The notes under the pieces are model-generated. The model did not search any database, had not been told where the DNA came from, and worked only from the letters and a program-made list of their open reading frames with translations. A program made the position numbers and the translations under genes. A DNA stretch of 64,000 nt from Brasilonema angustatum HA4187-MV1 (lineage in GTDB: Bacteria; Cyanobacteriota; Cyanobacteriia; Cyanobacteriales; Nostocaceae), in the NCBI GenBank assembly GCA_019359695.1, contig JAHHGV010000044.1, forward strand, positions 1 to 64,000. The letters run 5' to 3'. Shown here one piece after another: positions 45,583 to 55,149 of the stretch; position 1 is the stretch's first letter; each line of letters starts with the position of its first letter.

Positions 45583-45631
45583 TTAGTCATTAGTCATTAG
45601 TCATTAGTCATTGGTCATTAGACTATTGACT
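45583..45631. repeat. Heptanucleotide tandem repeat (ATTAGTC)n
   Basis: Four to six imperfect copies of the 7-mer TAGTCAT lie after the FAD oxidoreductase stop. This is typical cyanobacterial STRR; related text recurs at about 57057 and 60870. Confidence 0.75.
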
Positions 45632-45689
45632 ATGGACTACACTAGTTAATTGTAGTTTAGTTTTGTTAAGCTTTTTGGCTAGGTGTACT

Positions 45690-46016
45690 ATGGTTACAAG
45701 ACTTTCAGCAGCTGTTTACGGGATGGCAACAGCACCAACTAAAGCTCCTGAACGGTCTAGTCAAGTGACCCGCAAGCCATATCCAAATTATAAAGTGATT
45801 GTATTGGATGATGATTTTAATACTTTCCAGCACGTTCACGATTGTTTGGTAAAGTATATTCCGGGTATGACTAGCGATCGCGCTTGGAAACTGACAAACC
45901 AAGTGCATAACGAAGGTCAAGCTATTGTCTGGACAGGTCCCCAAGAACCTGCTGAATTCTATCATCAGCAGCTTTCGAGAGCTGGTTTGACGATGGCTCC
46001 CCTTGAAGCCGCATAA
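45690..46016 (+). CDS. clpS: ATP-dependent Clp protease adaptor ClpS
   Basis: ClpS delivers N-degron substrates to ClpAP/ClpCP. The 108-residue protein has the core YPNYKVIVLDDDFNTFQHV (cleft Asp-Asp and Asn-Thr), the His-x-x-Gly region NEGQAIVWTG and the terminal AEFYHQQLSRAGLTMAPLE. I start at ATG 45690; the frame is open from TTG 45663. The amino extension is longer than in E. coli ClpS, as in other cyanobacterial ClpS1 proteins. Confidence 0.9.
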   Translation: MVTRLSAAVYGMATAPTKAPERSSQVTRKPYPNYKVIVLDDDFNTFQHVHDCLVKYIPGMTSDRAWKLTNQVHNEGQAIVWTGPQEPAEFYHQQLSRAGLTMAPLEAA

Positions 46017-46028
46017 TACTGTAAGAAA

Positions 46029-46322
46029 ATGACAAAACCCACTGAGGGCAGACTTGTTTGGAATCACTCAACCCACATTAGTGGTCTTATCCCAATCCTA
46101 GAACGTCTCACACGTCAGGATGGGATTCAAACCGTAACACCGGGACAAATTGGGCGAGTCAAAGGTCATAGCCCTCATTTACAATTGCGGATTTCAGTAC
46201 CAATTCGCGGTGGGTTTAAGGCGATCGCACGCCACGGCAAAACAGTGCAAGAGGTGTTTATTGTGACGAATTTGGATCAAAATCAACTTGAGGAGGCGAT
46301 CGCCTTTGCGATGAAAAAGTAA
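46029..46322 (+). CDS. DUF2103 family protein
   Basis: This 97-residue basic protein has the cyanobacterial DUF2103 pattern: LVWNHSTHISGLIPILERL, then GRVKGHSPHLQLRISVPIRG and KAIARHGKTVQEVF. It follows clpS by 12 bp and is probably co-transcribed. The function is unknown. Confidence 0.8.
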   Translation: MTKPTEGRLVWNHSTHISGLIPILERLTRQDGIQTVTPGQIGRVKGHSPHLQLRISVPIRGGFKAIARHGKTVQEVFIVTNLDQNQLEEAIAFAMKK

Positions 46323-46368
46323 TTTCTAGTCTTTGTGTCCAAAGTCCAATGGTTAATTCTACTAATGA

Positions 46369-46689
46369 CTATTCCTGAACACGACTGACTGCAAATTTAT
46401 GTAGCGGAAGGCTGACGATGCAAGAAAATGTTAAGAAATATGACAGTGCCGTCGTTATCCTTAAACTCATGACTACAGTTTCCCAATCAGGTAAAACTAT
46501 TTTTTGGATAGCGAAAGCAACACAGTAAACTAGCCAGTAGGAAAAGCTCATTCTAAACAGAATCTTCTCTGTTTCTTCTACTTCATTATTTTCTTGCTTG
46601 CGCTCCCATAGTAACAATAGACCAGTAATGCAAGCGATAAAGGAAAGAAGCACAAAAAAATCGTGACAAACTAAATTTACTGAATGCAT
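46369..46689 (-). CDS. Hypothetical small membrane protein
   Basis: This 106-residue protein has about three hydrophobic helices (FFVLLSFIACITGLLLLW, SYWLVYCVAFAIQKIVL, TTALSYFLTFSCIVSL) and an acidic loop (ENNEVEETEK). I start at ATG 46689 rather than at 46704. There is no recognised family. It converges with the DUF2103 gene. Confidence 0.55.
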   Translation of the reverse strand: MHSVNLVCHDFFVLLSFIACITGLLLLWERKQENNEVEETEKILFRMSFSYWLVYCVAFAIQKIVLPDWETVVMSLRITTALSYFLTFSCIVSLPLHKFAVSRVQE

Positions 46690-46857
46690 GCGTTGATATC
46701 CCAAAAATTTTCTATATCTATAGGAGATCAGTCTAAAGGAATAATCTTTTGGAATAAACCAATAGTTACAAACTGAAATAGATAACTCCCAATTTTGTAA
46801 ATAAGTGCAAATAAGTTATAAGTTTGTTGTTAGTCGTTTGTTGTTAATTGTTATTTA

Positions 46858-46922
46858 TTAACAATCTTGAACTTCACAAGCACCAATACTCACCCAGGTA
46901 TTTGAACCGTCTGCCCAATGTT
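46858..46922 (-). pseudogene. Duplicated moaE 3' end
   Basis: On the minus strand this reads KKHWADGSNTWVSIGACEVQDC in two parts (KKHWADGSNTWV, SIGACEVQDC) and then a stop. It is a variant of the carboxy end of the intact MoaE (KEHWADGSSSWVSIGACEHNP). It directly follows the recombinase remnant, in frame with its shifted continuation. Confidence 0.8.
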
Positions 46923-47200
46923 TTTTTCTAGGTAAAGAACGGGATAATCTATCTAATAGGAGTGACAATTACTTTTTTTATTAATCCTAATCTTACCCAA
47001 TCCATAAGCTTTTGAAACTGTAGACGTTGAGACTCTTTATCTTCTCTACCAGATTCTACATCTGTCAAAACTAACTCAACGCTATATGCTTTTAATCTAG
47101 CTATTTGCTGGTTGAGTGCTGGTGTATTCTCTGCCTGTTCACGAGAACTGACACGTGAATAGGCAACACATTCGGGGATTTTCTCAGGGGTTGTGTTCAC
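46923..47200 (-). pseudogene. Serine recombinase N-terminal remnant (XisF-like), frameshifted
   Basis: The frame encodes AYSRVSSREQAENTPALNQQ, LTDVESGREDK and KLMDWVRLGLIKKVIV, the amino-terminal catalytic domain of a resolvase/invertase-type serine recombinase; the Ser in YSRVSS is the nucleophile. It stops at 46949, but removing one base restores DRLSRSLP, so a frameshift killed it. Almost nothing beyond residue 95 remains before the moaE fragment begins. The likely original start is GTG 47200, inside the end of moaE. Confidence 0.75.
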
Positions 47201-47672
47201 AAGCGCCAATACTCACCCAGCTACTTGAACCATCAGCCCAATGTTCTTTTTTCCAAATCGGAGCGTTGTGTTTGAGAGTATCTATCGCATAGCGACACGC
47301 TTCAAACGCTTCAGAACGATGAGGACAACCCACGGCAACTAAAACGCTGATTTCACCAACTTGCAACCGTCCAACACGATGATAAATGACGACACGGTTC
47401 ACAATAGACCATTTTTGACGAATATCAGCAGCAATTTGATAAAACACCCGCATTGCCATCGGTTCATAAGCTTGATATTCTAGAGCAATCACAGGTTTAC
47501 CATCTGTTTGATTACGAACCATCCCACTCATAACCACAACAGCGCCATTTGTTGAGTTATCCGCTTTGCCATAAACCTCTTCAATAGACAATGGCGCAAA
47601 GCTAACGGCAAAGCTATCTTCAGCTTTCGGCTGAATGGCAGAGGTAACAGAAGCTACGAGACCCAAGTTCAT
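47184..47672 (-). CDS. moaE: Molybdopterin synthase catalytic subunit MoaE
   Basis: MoaE transfers sulfur from MoaD to precursor Z to make molybdopterin. The 162-residue protein has GAVVVMSGMVRNQTDG, the active-site arginine and lysine region (YHRVGRLQVGEISVLVAVG, then HRSEAFEACRYAIDTLK) and the terminal APIWKKEHWADGSSSWV. Its last residues (CEHNP) differ from the duplicated fragment (CEVQDC) because the stop falls within the recombinase start. Confidence 0.93.
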   Translation of the reverse strand: MNLGLVASVTSAIQPKAEDSFAVSFAPLSIEEVYGKADNSTNGAVVVMSGMVRNQTDGKPVIALEYQAYEPMAMRVFYQIAADIRQKWSIVNRVVIYHRVGRLQVGEISVLVAVGCPHRSEAFEACRYAIDTLKHNAPIWKKEHWADGSSSWVSIGACEHNP

Positions 47673-48331
47673 CTGAATAATTTCTATCTGTATGGGGAAT
47701 TTATTCTTTTAAGTTGAATTCTAAAAAAGAATACCAACAATTATATAAATTTGGTTTACTTTACGTAATCTCACTGAAAATAAAAAAGTTTGTCATCCTC
47801 CTTTAGGCATACTACTATAATGAAGTGACTTAAATGGAGAATCCGATAGTAACTTCGTCGAGCTATCAAGTGCAGCAAGTACCAATTTTACCTAAAGGTA
47901 AGTTCCTAGTTCGAGCTACCAGTTGCAAGTAGTATAAGTAGCCGTCATGAACTGTGTACACCTTAGTAGGAACGGCCCGCCAGAAAGCTATCGGGGAAGA
48001 CCTCCGGTCTCACTGCGATAGCCTTGCGGTGGGCGTCTACAAGTCGGGAAAGTGTAGCCGCGCACTGCCTCACCAAAACATATGAAAATATTTCTCCCAG
48101 CCTACGGCTCGTCGCTCCGCTAACATTCACTCACTCCCTCTCTGGTAACTTTCAACTCAGGTATGTTTAGTTTTTGGAAATTAAAAAGCAAATGTACATG
48201 GCAGTTGCAAACCGACTTAGAGTAAACATTGAATTCATGCCGTCACCTTAAAACTTCACTTGTTGAAGAATCTGGAGAACCCTGTATCACATCAAGACAA
48301 GCGATCATTCAATATTATAGGAAAAGATATA
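47673..48331. other. Intergenic region with palindromic repeat
   Basis: No gene is supported in these 659 bases. At about 47960-48050 a GC-rich repeat (TAGTAGGAACGGCCCGCC, then CTATCGGGGAAGACCTCCGG and GCGATAGCC) matches, in reverse orientation, text at 63361-63475. Upstream, TAGTTCGAGCTACCAG and TCGAGCTATCAAG suggest RNA-like structure, but I cannot assign a class. Confidence 0.5.
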
Positions 48332-50932
48332 ATGAATCTTTTATTGTCTAACAATGAAGCAGCAAGGCTTGTGGCTCTCCATCAGTATGACATTCTCGAC
48401 ACAGCACCAGAACAAGCATTTGACGATTTGGCATTCTTAGCCGCCCAGACTTGCGCAACACCGATTGCAGTAATAAATTTGATAGACACTAACCGTCAGT
48501 GGTTCAAAGCTAAAGTCGGGTTGGATGTGGAAGAAATGCCTCTGGATATTGGGTTTTGTCCCCTTTGTATCCAACAACGTGATATTTTAATCATTCCTGA
48601 TACTTTGAGTGATGAACGGTTTGCTACTAATCCCATAGTAACGTCTGCTCCTTATGTGAGATTTTATGCTGGAGTTCCTTTAGTAACATCAGAAGAACAA
48701 GCAATAGGGACTGTATGTGTTGTTGATCGCGTACCGAGGAAAATCAGCCCCGAACAAGTGGAGTCGCTAAAAGCAATTAGCCGCTTAGTGATCAGACAAC
48801 TAGAGTTACGCCGAAATTTAACTCAGCTAAGTAGTATAAAAGCAGAATATCAGCAAGCAGAAGAGAAATTGTGTTGGAAAGAAGCACTTTTGCGCTCAAT
48901 GACTAGGGTCTCTCCACTAGCATTTTACATTGTTGATCACCGTACTAGTAAGATTTTATATGTCAATGAATCCTTTGGTGAAATTTTAGGCATTCAACAC
49001 CTGAAAGAGCAAATTGAATTCGGCAAATTGAAACATGAGGATGTCATCAACAAATGCGACGAATTGACAGAAGTTTCGCCTTTCATTTCCTGTCAATTAA
49101 TTCCAAGTCAAACGTGCATACGTGAGGACGAAATTTTCTTGAATGATGGTCGCATTATCAAACGGTTTTCTAAAGGTATTCGAGATGAAAATGACCAATA
49201 TTTTGCACAGCTATATATTTTTGAGGATATCACGGTACGCAAACTAGCAGAACAGCAAGTTCGTGAACAAGCAGAATTACTCGATATTGTTACAGACGCA
49301 ATTATTGTACGTGATTTAAGTAGCAATAGAATTTTACTGTGGAATAAAAGTGCCGAGAACCTTTACGGTTGGAAAGCAGAAGAAACTCTTGGTAAAAAAA
49401 CAGAGGAAATTTTCTCTAACGAACCCTTGCCGCAATACTGGGAAATTTCTAAAAATGTTTTGGAATCTGGCTCATGGCAAGGTGAGTTACAAACAATCAC
49501 GAAATCTTGCAAAAAAATTATTGTTGAAAGTCGTTGGACACTAGTACGTGATGAGTATTTTCAACCGAAATCAATCCTTGTAGTTGATACTGATATCACA
49601 GAGAAAAAACAATTAGAAAAGCAATTTTTACGCAATCAGCGTCTGGAGAGTATAGGTACTCTCGCAAGTGGTATTGCTCACGATTTAAATAATGTGCTGT
49701 CTCCAATTTTGATGTCAGTACCAATGCTCAAAGCGAGTTGCGATGATGAGCGTAGTCAGCAAGTGCTAACCATTGTAGAAAATAATGCCAAACGCGGTGC
49801 CAATTTAGTGAAACAGGTGCTGTCATTTGCAAGCGGAACTGAAGGCAATTGGGTAAAATCCAGCCCCTCTACGGATGATGCTCCGAAGGGAGCCGCCTTC
49901 GGCGATCGCGTCGGCTGTGATTATCCAAAGCGTCCCTCCCATAGGTGCGGCGAAGCACGAAATGCCTGCACTGAAGTTCCTTCAGGGAGGCAATCTTCGA
50001 TTGGCTGGGCGTATACGAGCGCTGGCACTGTACTTCAATTGAAGGAATTGATTTCAGAAATGACGCAAGTTGTTGAACAAACTTTTCCCAAATCAATAGT
50101 CGTCCAAACGAAAATTCAGTCAAATTTATTACCTTTATATGGTGATAGCACACAAATTTATCAAGTGCTAATGAATTTGTGTCTCAATGCTCGTGATGCG
50201 ATGATAAATGGCGGAACTTTGCAAATTTCTACCAAGAATGTTTTCATTGATCAAAACTTTGCCAAAATGCATCTTGATGCTCAAGTCGGTTCTTACATTG
50301 TCCTCACAGTTTCTGACACAGGAATTGGTATCCCCAACGAACTCTTAGATAAAATTTTTGAACCATTTTTTACAACTAAAGAGTTTGGTCAGGGAACCGG
50401 ACTTGGATTGTCAACTGTCATGCGTATTATTAAAGGTCATGGTGGGTTCATGATTGTATCTAGTAGCGTCGGCAAGGGCACAAAATTTCAAGTCTACCTG
50501 CCAGCAATCAAGACAGCTACGATGCAGTTAACCGAAGATCGAGAAAGTATACCAACCGGATACGGAGAATGTATTTTGGTTGTAGATGACGAACCTGCGA
50601 TCAGAGAAATTACAAAAGTTTCTTTAGAAAAGAATAATTACAAAGCAATGACTGCCAGTGATGGTATAGAGGCAGTCGCACTCTATGCCCAGCAGAAAGA
50701 TAAAATTAGTGCGGCAATTGTCGATATGATGATGCCAGATATGGATGGAATCACGACTATCAATACCTTGCACAAAATGAACCCACTGCTGCATATCATT
50801 GCTGTTAGTGGACTAGCAACAAGCGAACAGATAGTATTAGACAAAGCCTCTGAGTTAATAGCATTTTTACCCAAGCCCCATACAGCACAGGAGTTACTAA
50901 AAACTTTGCATTCGGTTATTTCTCGTCATTAG
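48332..50932 (+). CDS. GAF-PAS-PAS hybrid histidine kinase with repeat insertion
   Basis: The 866-residue hybrid kinase has, in order, a GAF domain (about 20-160), two PAS domains (about 185-435), HisKA with H450 ([13 protein letters not shown]), a HATPase with [11 protein letters not shown] and GTGLGLSTV, and a receiver (from about 745; [10 protein letters not shown]). GGAAAAG precedes ATG 48332. Residues 506-565 are absent from the paralogue at 55150 and are encoded by GC-rich repeat DNA. The terminal receiver loop also lacks the usual spacing after Ser-Gly-Leu. Confidence 0.88.
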   Translation: MNLLLSNNEAARLVALHQYDILDTAPEQAFDDLAFLAAQTCATPIAVINLIDTNRQWFKAKVGLDVEEMPLDIGFCPLCIQQRDILIIPDTLSDERFATNPIVTSAPYVRFYAGVPLVTSEEQAIGTVCVVDRVPRKISPEQVESLKAISRLVIRQLELRRNLTQLSSIKAEYQQAEEKLCWKEALLRSMTRVSPLAFYIVDHRTSKILYVNESFGEILGIQHLKEQIEFGKLKHEDVINKCDELTEVSPFISCQLIPSQTCIREDEIFLNDGRIIKRFSKGIRDENDQYFAQLYIFEDITVRKLAEQQVREQAELLDIVTDAIIVRDLSSNRILLWNKSAENLYGWKAEETLGKKTEEIFSNEPLPQYWEISKNVLESGSWQGELQTITKSCKKIIVESRWTLVRDEYFQPKSILVVDTDITEKKQLEKQFLRNQRLESIGTLASGIAHDLNNVLSPILMSVPMLKASCDDERSQQVLTIVENNAKRGANLVKQVLSFASGTEGNWVKSSPSTDDAPKGAAFGDRVGCDYPKRPSHRCGEARNACTEVPSGRQSSIGWAYTSAGTVLQLKELISEMTQVVEQTFPKSIVVQTKIQSNLLPLYGDSTQIYQVLMNLCLNARDAMINGGTLQISTKNVFIDQNFAKMHLDAQVGSYIVLTVSDTGIGIPNELLDKIFEPFFTTKEFGQGTGLGLSTVMRIIKGHGGFMIVSSSVGKGTKFQVYLPAIKTATMQLTEDRESIPTGYGECILVVDDEPAIREITKVSLEKNNYKAMTASDGIEAVALYAQQKDKISAAIVDMMMPDMDGITTINTLHKMNPLLHIIAVSGLATSEQIVLDKASELIAFLPKPHTAQELLKTLHSVISRH
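49847..50026 (+). repeat. In-frame repeat-derived insertion inside the kinase gene
   Basis: These 180 bp (60 codons) are GC-rich, contain a HIP1 octamer and palindromes such as CTCCGAAGGGAG and GCCTTCGGC, and interrupt the alignment with the sister kinase between the EG of GTEG and TVLQLK. The reading frame is kept open throughout. Confidence 0.8.
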
Positions 50933-51131
50933 ATAAAGTTAAGAATTAACTCATCCCACAATGAAAGTGAAAACAACCCTTACGCTTCTAGTCACAAAAA
51001 GCCGATAGATTTAAAGTCATTAATCATGACTCCAAGTGTCCTTAGGAAACAAGAAAATATCCTTGTTAAAGAGTTGAGATTTTTAATTTTTTAATGACTG
51101 TGATCTATCACGAAACTAATAACTAATGACT

Positions 51132-51189
51132 AAAACGGCTGGCGTTTACCTTGTCCACTCTCAAGGATCGCTGACTCCAGCCGTTTTTT
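51132..51189 (+). terminator. Probable terminator between the kinase genes
   Basis: AAAACGGCTGG at 51132-51142 pairs with CCAGCCGTTTT at 51177-51187, runs into six T, and encloses a second small hairpin (CCTTG/CAAGG). It lies in the 325-bp gap between the two kinase genes, which otherwise holds no gene. Confidence 0.75.
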
Positions 51190-51257
51190 GTTGAAGTCGG
51201 AAAAGATGAGGGAGAATAACAAATAGCTGATAACAAATAACTGATAATAAATATCTA

Positions 51258-54200
51258 ATGACTAATTTGATTCTGGTTGTAGACGATGACGCTTTGACGC
51301 GGTTACAACTACGAACTTTGCTACAAAAAGAAGGGTATCAAGTAGCAGAGGCAATCAATTCTGATCAAGCTTTAGAATTGTATATAAAAATACAGCCAGA
51401 CATGGTGTTGCTGGATGCCATGATGCCAATGATGAATGGCATTAGCTGCTGTGAGCAATTGCAAACACTTCCTGGTGCTACGGAAATACCTATTTTAATG
51501 ATGACTGATCCCAACGAATCAGCATCAGTGGAACGCGCTTGGGGTTCTGGTGCTATTGATTACATTACCAAGCCAATTAAGTGGCAAGTCTTGCGTCAAA
51601 GAGTGCGTCGTCTTTTGGAAGCTCATCACGCCATACAGAAATTGCGAGAGCAAACGGAACAGGCGCAGAGTCGAGAGGCGCAACTGGTGATGGCATTAGA
51701 AGCAGCCAGCATGATTACTTGGGACTGGGACATTCTGAATAACAAATTAACTTGGCCGGATAACCTCAAACCACTATTTGGCTTGGAAAGTGCTACTTAT
51801 GAAGCTTTTATTGAACGCGTTCATCCGCAAGACCGAGATTTTGTCAACCGTTCAGTGATGCAGACTCTCCAAGAAGGCACAGAATACGACATCGAATTTC
51901 GTGTTGTTTGGCACAACGGTATGGTTTGTTGGGTAGCAAGCAAAGGTGTCGTTTTTCGTGATTCTTCTGGAGTCGCAGTGCGGATGACTGGAATAGGAAT
52001 GGACATCACTAAACGCAAGCAATCGGAGGAGGCGTTAGAAGTTTATGCCAAACGGCAGGCACTTGTAGCAGAACTCACTCAAGTAGCACTAGCTGGTGTG
52101 GACTTAACCACGCTGATGGACGAAACTGTTGCCCTGGTAGCTCAATGCCTGAAAGTTGAGTATTGCAAGGTTTTGGAACTCTGTAGCGATAATAACACCT
52201 TACTGCTACGGGCGGGAGTGGGTTGGGAGCCAGGGCTTGTAGGATATGCAACTGTTGGTGCTGGAATGGACTCTCAAGCTGGTTATACCCTGTCTTCCCA
52301 AGAGCCAGTAATTGTTGATGATCTCCGCACAGAAGAGAGATTCAACGGACCTCATCTGCTGCATAAGCATCAAGTCGTCAGCGGTTTGTCAGTCATCATT
52401 CATGGCAAAGAGCGTCCTTTTGGCGTTTTAGGGGCACACACAACCACACAACGTACCTTCAGCAAAGATGACATTTACTTTTTGCAAGCTGTAGCTAATA
52501 TGTTAGCTACAGCCATTGAGCGTCAAAAAGTCGAAGATGCTCTTAGAGAAAGTGAGCAACGCTGGCAGTTAGCTTTGCGGGGCAATAATGATGGTATTTG
52601 GGACTGGAATGTTAAAACGAATGAAGTCTTCTTCTCGACTCGCTGGAAGCAAATGCTTGGTTACTCTGAGCATGAGATTCCCAATCATTTTGATGAATGG
52701 ATGAACCGCGTGCATCCAGATGATATGATTTCGGTAACACGAGTCATTCAAGACCACTTTGCAAGAATTACTTCTTTTTACATTAGTGAGTATCGAATCC
52801 GGTGTAAAAACGGTAGTTACAAATGGATTTTGGATCGAGGTCAAGCACTCTGGGATGATGAAGGTACAGTTGTGCGAATGGCTGGCTCCCATACAGATAT
52901 TACTGAACGTAAGCTGGCAGACGAAAAACTACAAGAAAGCGAAAAGCGTTTTCAAATACTTGCTCGTGCTACGAATGATGCTGTCTGGGATTGGGATTTA
53001 CTGACAAATAAACTGTGGTGGAATGACAACGTACAAACTCTGTTTGGTTATTCAACAGAGCAAGTCAAAAGTGAAGTGACTTGGTGGCATGAGCATATAC
53101 ACCCAGATGATAGAAACAGAATTATTTCTGACATTCATGCTGTGATCAACAGCAATCAACATTTCTGGTCGAATGAATATCGCTTTCGCCGTGTTGACAA
53201 TTCTTATGCCTACATTTTTGAGCGTGGTTATGTTGTTCATGACAACACAGGCAAGTCAGTGCGAATGATTGGGGCAATGATAGACTTTTCTGAACGCAAG
53301 CGGGTTCAACAAGAGCTACAGCGCCAGAACTTGCGATCGCAATTGTTTGCCAATATCAGTTTAAAAATTCGTCAGTCCTTACAAATTAATGAAATTCTCC
53401 AAACCAGTGTCACAGAGGTACAAAAGCTACTGCAAGCTGAGCGTGTCCTCATTTTTCGCTTGCTTCCAGATCGTTCTGGAATAGTGGTGCAAGAAGCTGT
53501 GGTTCCCGGTGTGCCTACCGTTCTCGGACAAAACCTCCATGACCCTTGCTTTGTCGAAGATTATGTTCAGAAATACTGCAATGGACGGATTAGTGCTGTT
53601 AGCGATATTGAGGGAGGTGGTGTTGAGCCTTGCTATATGGAATTTCTGAAAAAACTTAATGTTAGATCTAACCTTATTGTCCCTATTCTCCTAAAAAATC
53701 AACTTTGGGGGCTGCTCATCGCCCATCAGTGTACTCGTCCTCGTCAATGGACGAGCTGGGAAACTGAGCTTTTGCGACATCTAGCGGATCAAATGGGCAT
53801 TGCTCTTGCGCAAGCTCAACTCTTGGAACAAGAAACTCGTCAACGCCAAGAACTCATCCGTTCTAATGACGAGCTGCAACAATTTGCCTTTGTCGCCTCT
53901 CACGATTTGCAAGAGCCATTGCGTAAAATCAAAACATTTGGCGATCGCTTGAAAGCGACTTGTGGTCATCTTTTAACAGAACAAGGACTAGATTACCTAG
54001 AACGGATGCAGAATGCAACCCGTAGAATGCAGGCTTTGGTTGAAGATTTGTTAACACTTTCACGAGTGACTACTAGGGCTCAGCCTTTTGTCCCAGTGAA
54101 TTTGACACAAATTACGAAAGAAGTTTTGTCTGATTTGGAAGTACGTATCCAACAAACCCAGGCGTATGTGGAGGTAGGCGAATTACCTATCATTCATGCC

Positions 54201-54557
54201 GATCCGCTCCAGATGCGTCAACTACTACAAAACCTCATCGGCAATGCTCTGAAATTCTGCCGTAAAGAAGAACCACCTATTGTTAAGATTTACCAGATAT
54301 TAAACCAACAAGATGTTGTCCAAGTGTGTCAGATTATTGTAGAAGATCATGGCATTGGTTTTGATGAAAAGTATCTTGACCGCATCTTCAACGTTTTTCA
54401 ACGCCTGCATGGTCGTAGCGAATATGAAGGGACTGGTATAGGTTTGGCTATCTGCCGGAAAATTGTTGAACGTCACAACGGCAGCATCTCGGCACAAAGT
54501 ACATTAGGGCAAGGATCGAAATTTGTCATCATACTTCCAATGCATCCTCCTGCATAA
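51258..54557 (+). CDS. Cyanobacteriochrome-type (DXCF) sensor histidine kinase
   Basis: The 1099-residue protein has a receiver (D53), PAS (about 145-255), GAF (about 265-420), two PAS domains (about 430-680), a second GAF (about 690-865), HisKA with H882 (FVASHDLQEPLRK) and HATPase (HGIGFDEKYLDRIFNVFQRL). The second GAF has the cyanobacteriochrome build (NLIVPILLKNQLWGLLIAHQ), the canonical chromophore cysteine C792 (EPCYMEFL, with Tyr in place of the usual His) and a DXCF motif, D762-P-C764-F. That pair is typical of blue/green-absorbing bilin photoreceptors. Confidence 0.88.
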   Translation: MTNLILVVDDDALTRLQLRTLLQKEGYQVAEAINSDQALELYIKIQPDMVLLDAMMPMMNGISCCEQLQTLPGATEIPILMMTDPNESASVERAWGSGAIDYITKPIKWQVLRQRVRRLLEAHHAIQKLREQTEQAQSREAQLVMALEAASMITWDWDILNNKLTWPDNLKPLFGLESATYEAFIERVHPQDRDFVNRSVMQTLQEGTEYDIEFRVVWHNGMVCWVASKGVVFRDSSGVAVRMTGIGMDITKRKQSEEALEVYAKRQALVAELTQVALAGVDLTTLMDETVALVAQCLKVEYCKVLELCSDNNTLLLRAGVGWEPGLVGYATVGAGMDSQAGYTLSSQEPVIVDDLRTEERFNGPHLLHKHQVVSGLSVIIHGKERPFGVLGAHTTTQRTFSKDDIYFLQAVANMLATAIERQKVEDALRESEQRWQLALRGNNDGIWDWNVKTNEVFFSTRWKQMLGYSEHEIPNHFDEWMNRVHPDDMISVTRVIQDHFARITSFYISEYRIRCKNGSYKWILDRGQALWDDEGTVVRMAGSHTDITERKLADEKLQESEKRFQILARATNDAVWDWDLLTNKLWWNDNVQTLFGYSTEQVKSEVTWWHEHIHPDDRNRIISDIHAVINSNQHFWSNEYRFRRVDNSYAYIFERGYVVHDNTGKSVRMIGAMIDFSERKRVQQELQRQNLRSQLFANISLKIRQSLQINEILQTSVTEVQKLLQAERVLIFRLLPDRSGIVVQEAVVPGVPTVLGQNLHDPCFVEDYVQKYCNGRISAVSDIEGGGVEPCYMEFLKKLNVRSNLIVPILLKNQLWGLLIAHQCTRPRQWTSWETELLRHLADQMGIALAQAQLLEQETRQRQELIRSNDELQQFAFVASHDLQEPLRKIKTFGDRLKATCGHLLTEQGLDYLERMQNATRRMQALVEDLLTLSRVTTRAQPFVPVNLTQITKEVLSDLEVRIQQTQAYVEVGELPIIHADPLQMRQLLQNLIGNALKFCRKEEPPIVKIYQILNQQDVVQVCQIIVEDHGIGFDEKYLDRIFNVFQRLHGRSEYEGTGIGLAICRKIVERHNGSISAQSTLGQGSKFVIILPMHPPA

Positions 54558-54686
54558 TATGCTCTTGCTTAAAAGGCTTTATCATACGCCCAGAGGTTGT
54601 CGAGGATTTGGCAACCTATCTTCATTCATCTGTTGCGATTTAATAATCAATTAATCCTAAAACCAACGCAAAGGAGAAAATGCACA

Positions 54687-55133
54687 GTGAAGGGTCGGCA
54701 AATAACCATCAGAATTTTGATGGCTGATGATGATGAGGATGATTGTATGTTAGCTCGCGAGGCGTTGGCAGAAAGTCGATTGGCAAACGAGTTACACATC
54801 GTTAACGATGGTGAAGAATTAATGGATTATCTTTATCATCGTGGTATGTATACCCACAAAAGCAGTGCACCGCGACCACATATAATTTTGTTAGATTTAA
54901 ATATGCCCAAAAAAGATGGTCGTGAGGCGCTTAAAGAGATTAAAGCTGATCCACATTTAAGGCAAATTCCCGTTGTTATTCTGACGACCTCCAAGGCAGA
55001 AGAAGATGTTTATAGCAGTTACGATTTGGGTGCCAACTCATTCATCATCAAACCTGTCACCTTCACGTCTTTGGTGGAAGTTATGAAAACACTAGGAAAG
55101 TACTGGTTTAACATCGTGGAACTGCCACTATAA
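54687..55133 (+). CDS. Rcp1-like single-domain response regulator
   Basis: This 148-residue receiver-only protein has the acidic triad ADDDEDD, the phosphorylation site in HIILLDLNMPKKDG, VILTTSKAEED and the Lys of FIIKPVTF. It resembles Rcp1, the partner of cyanobacterial phytochromes. I chose GTG 54687 because AAGGAG lies ten bases upstream; an upstream frame open from 54597 has no site. Lying 130 bp after the cyanobacteriochrome kinase, it probably receives its phosphate. Confidence 0.88.
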   Translation: MKGRQITIRILMADDDEDDCMLAREALAESRLANELHIVNDGEELMDYLYHRGMYTHKSSAPRPHIILLDLNMPKKDGREALKEIKADPHLRQIPVVILTTSKAEEDVYSSYDLGANSFIIKPVTFTSLVEVMKTLGKYWFNIVELPL

Positions 55134-55149
55134 GCAAAAGGAGGCAGAA

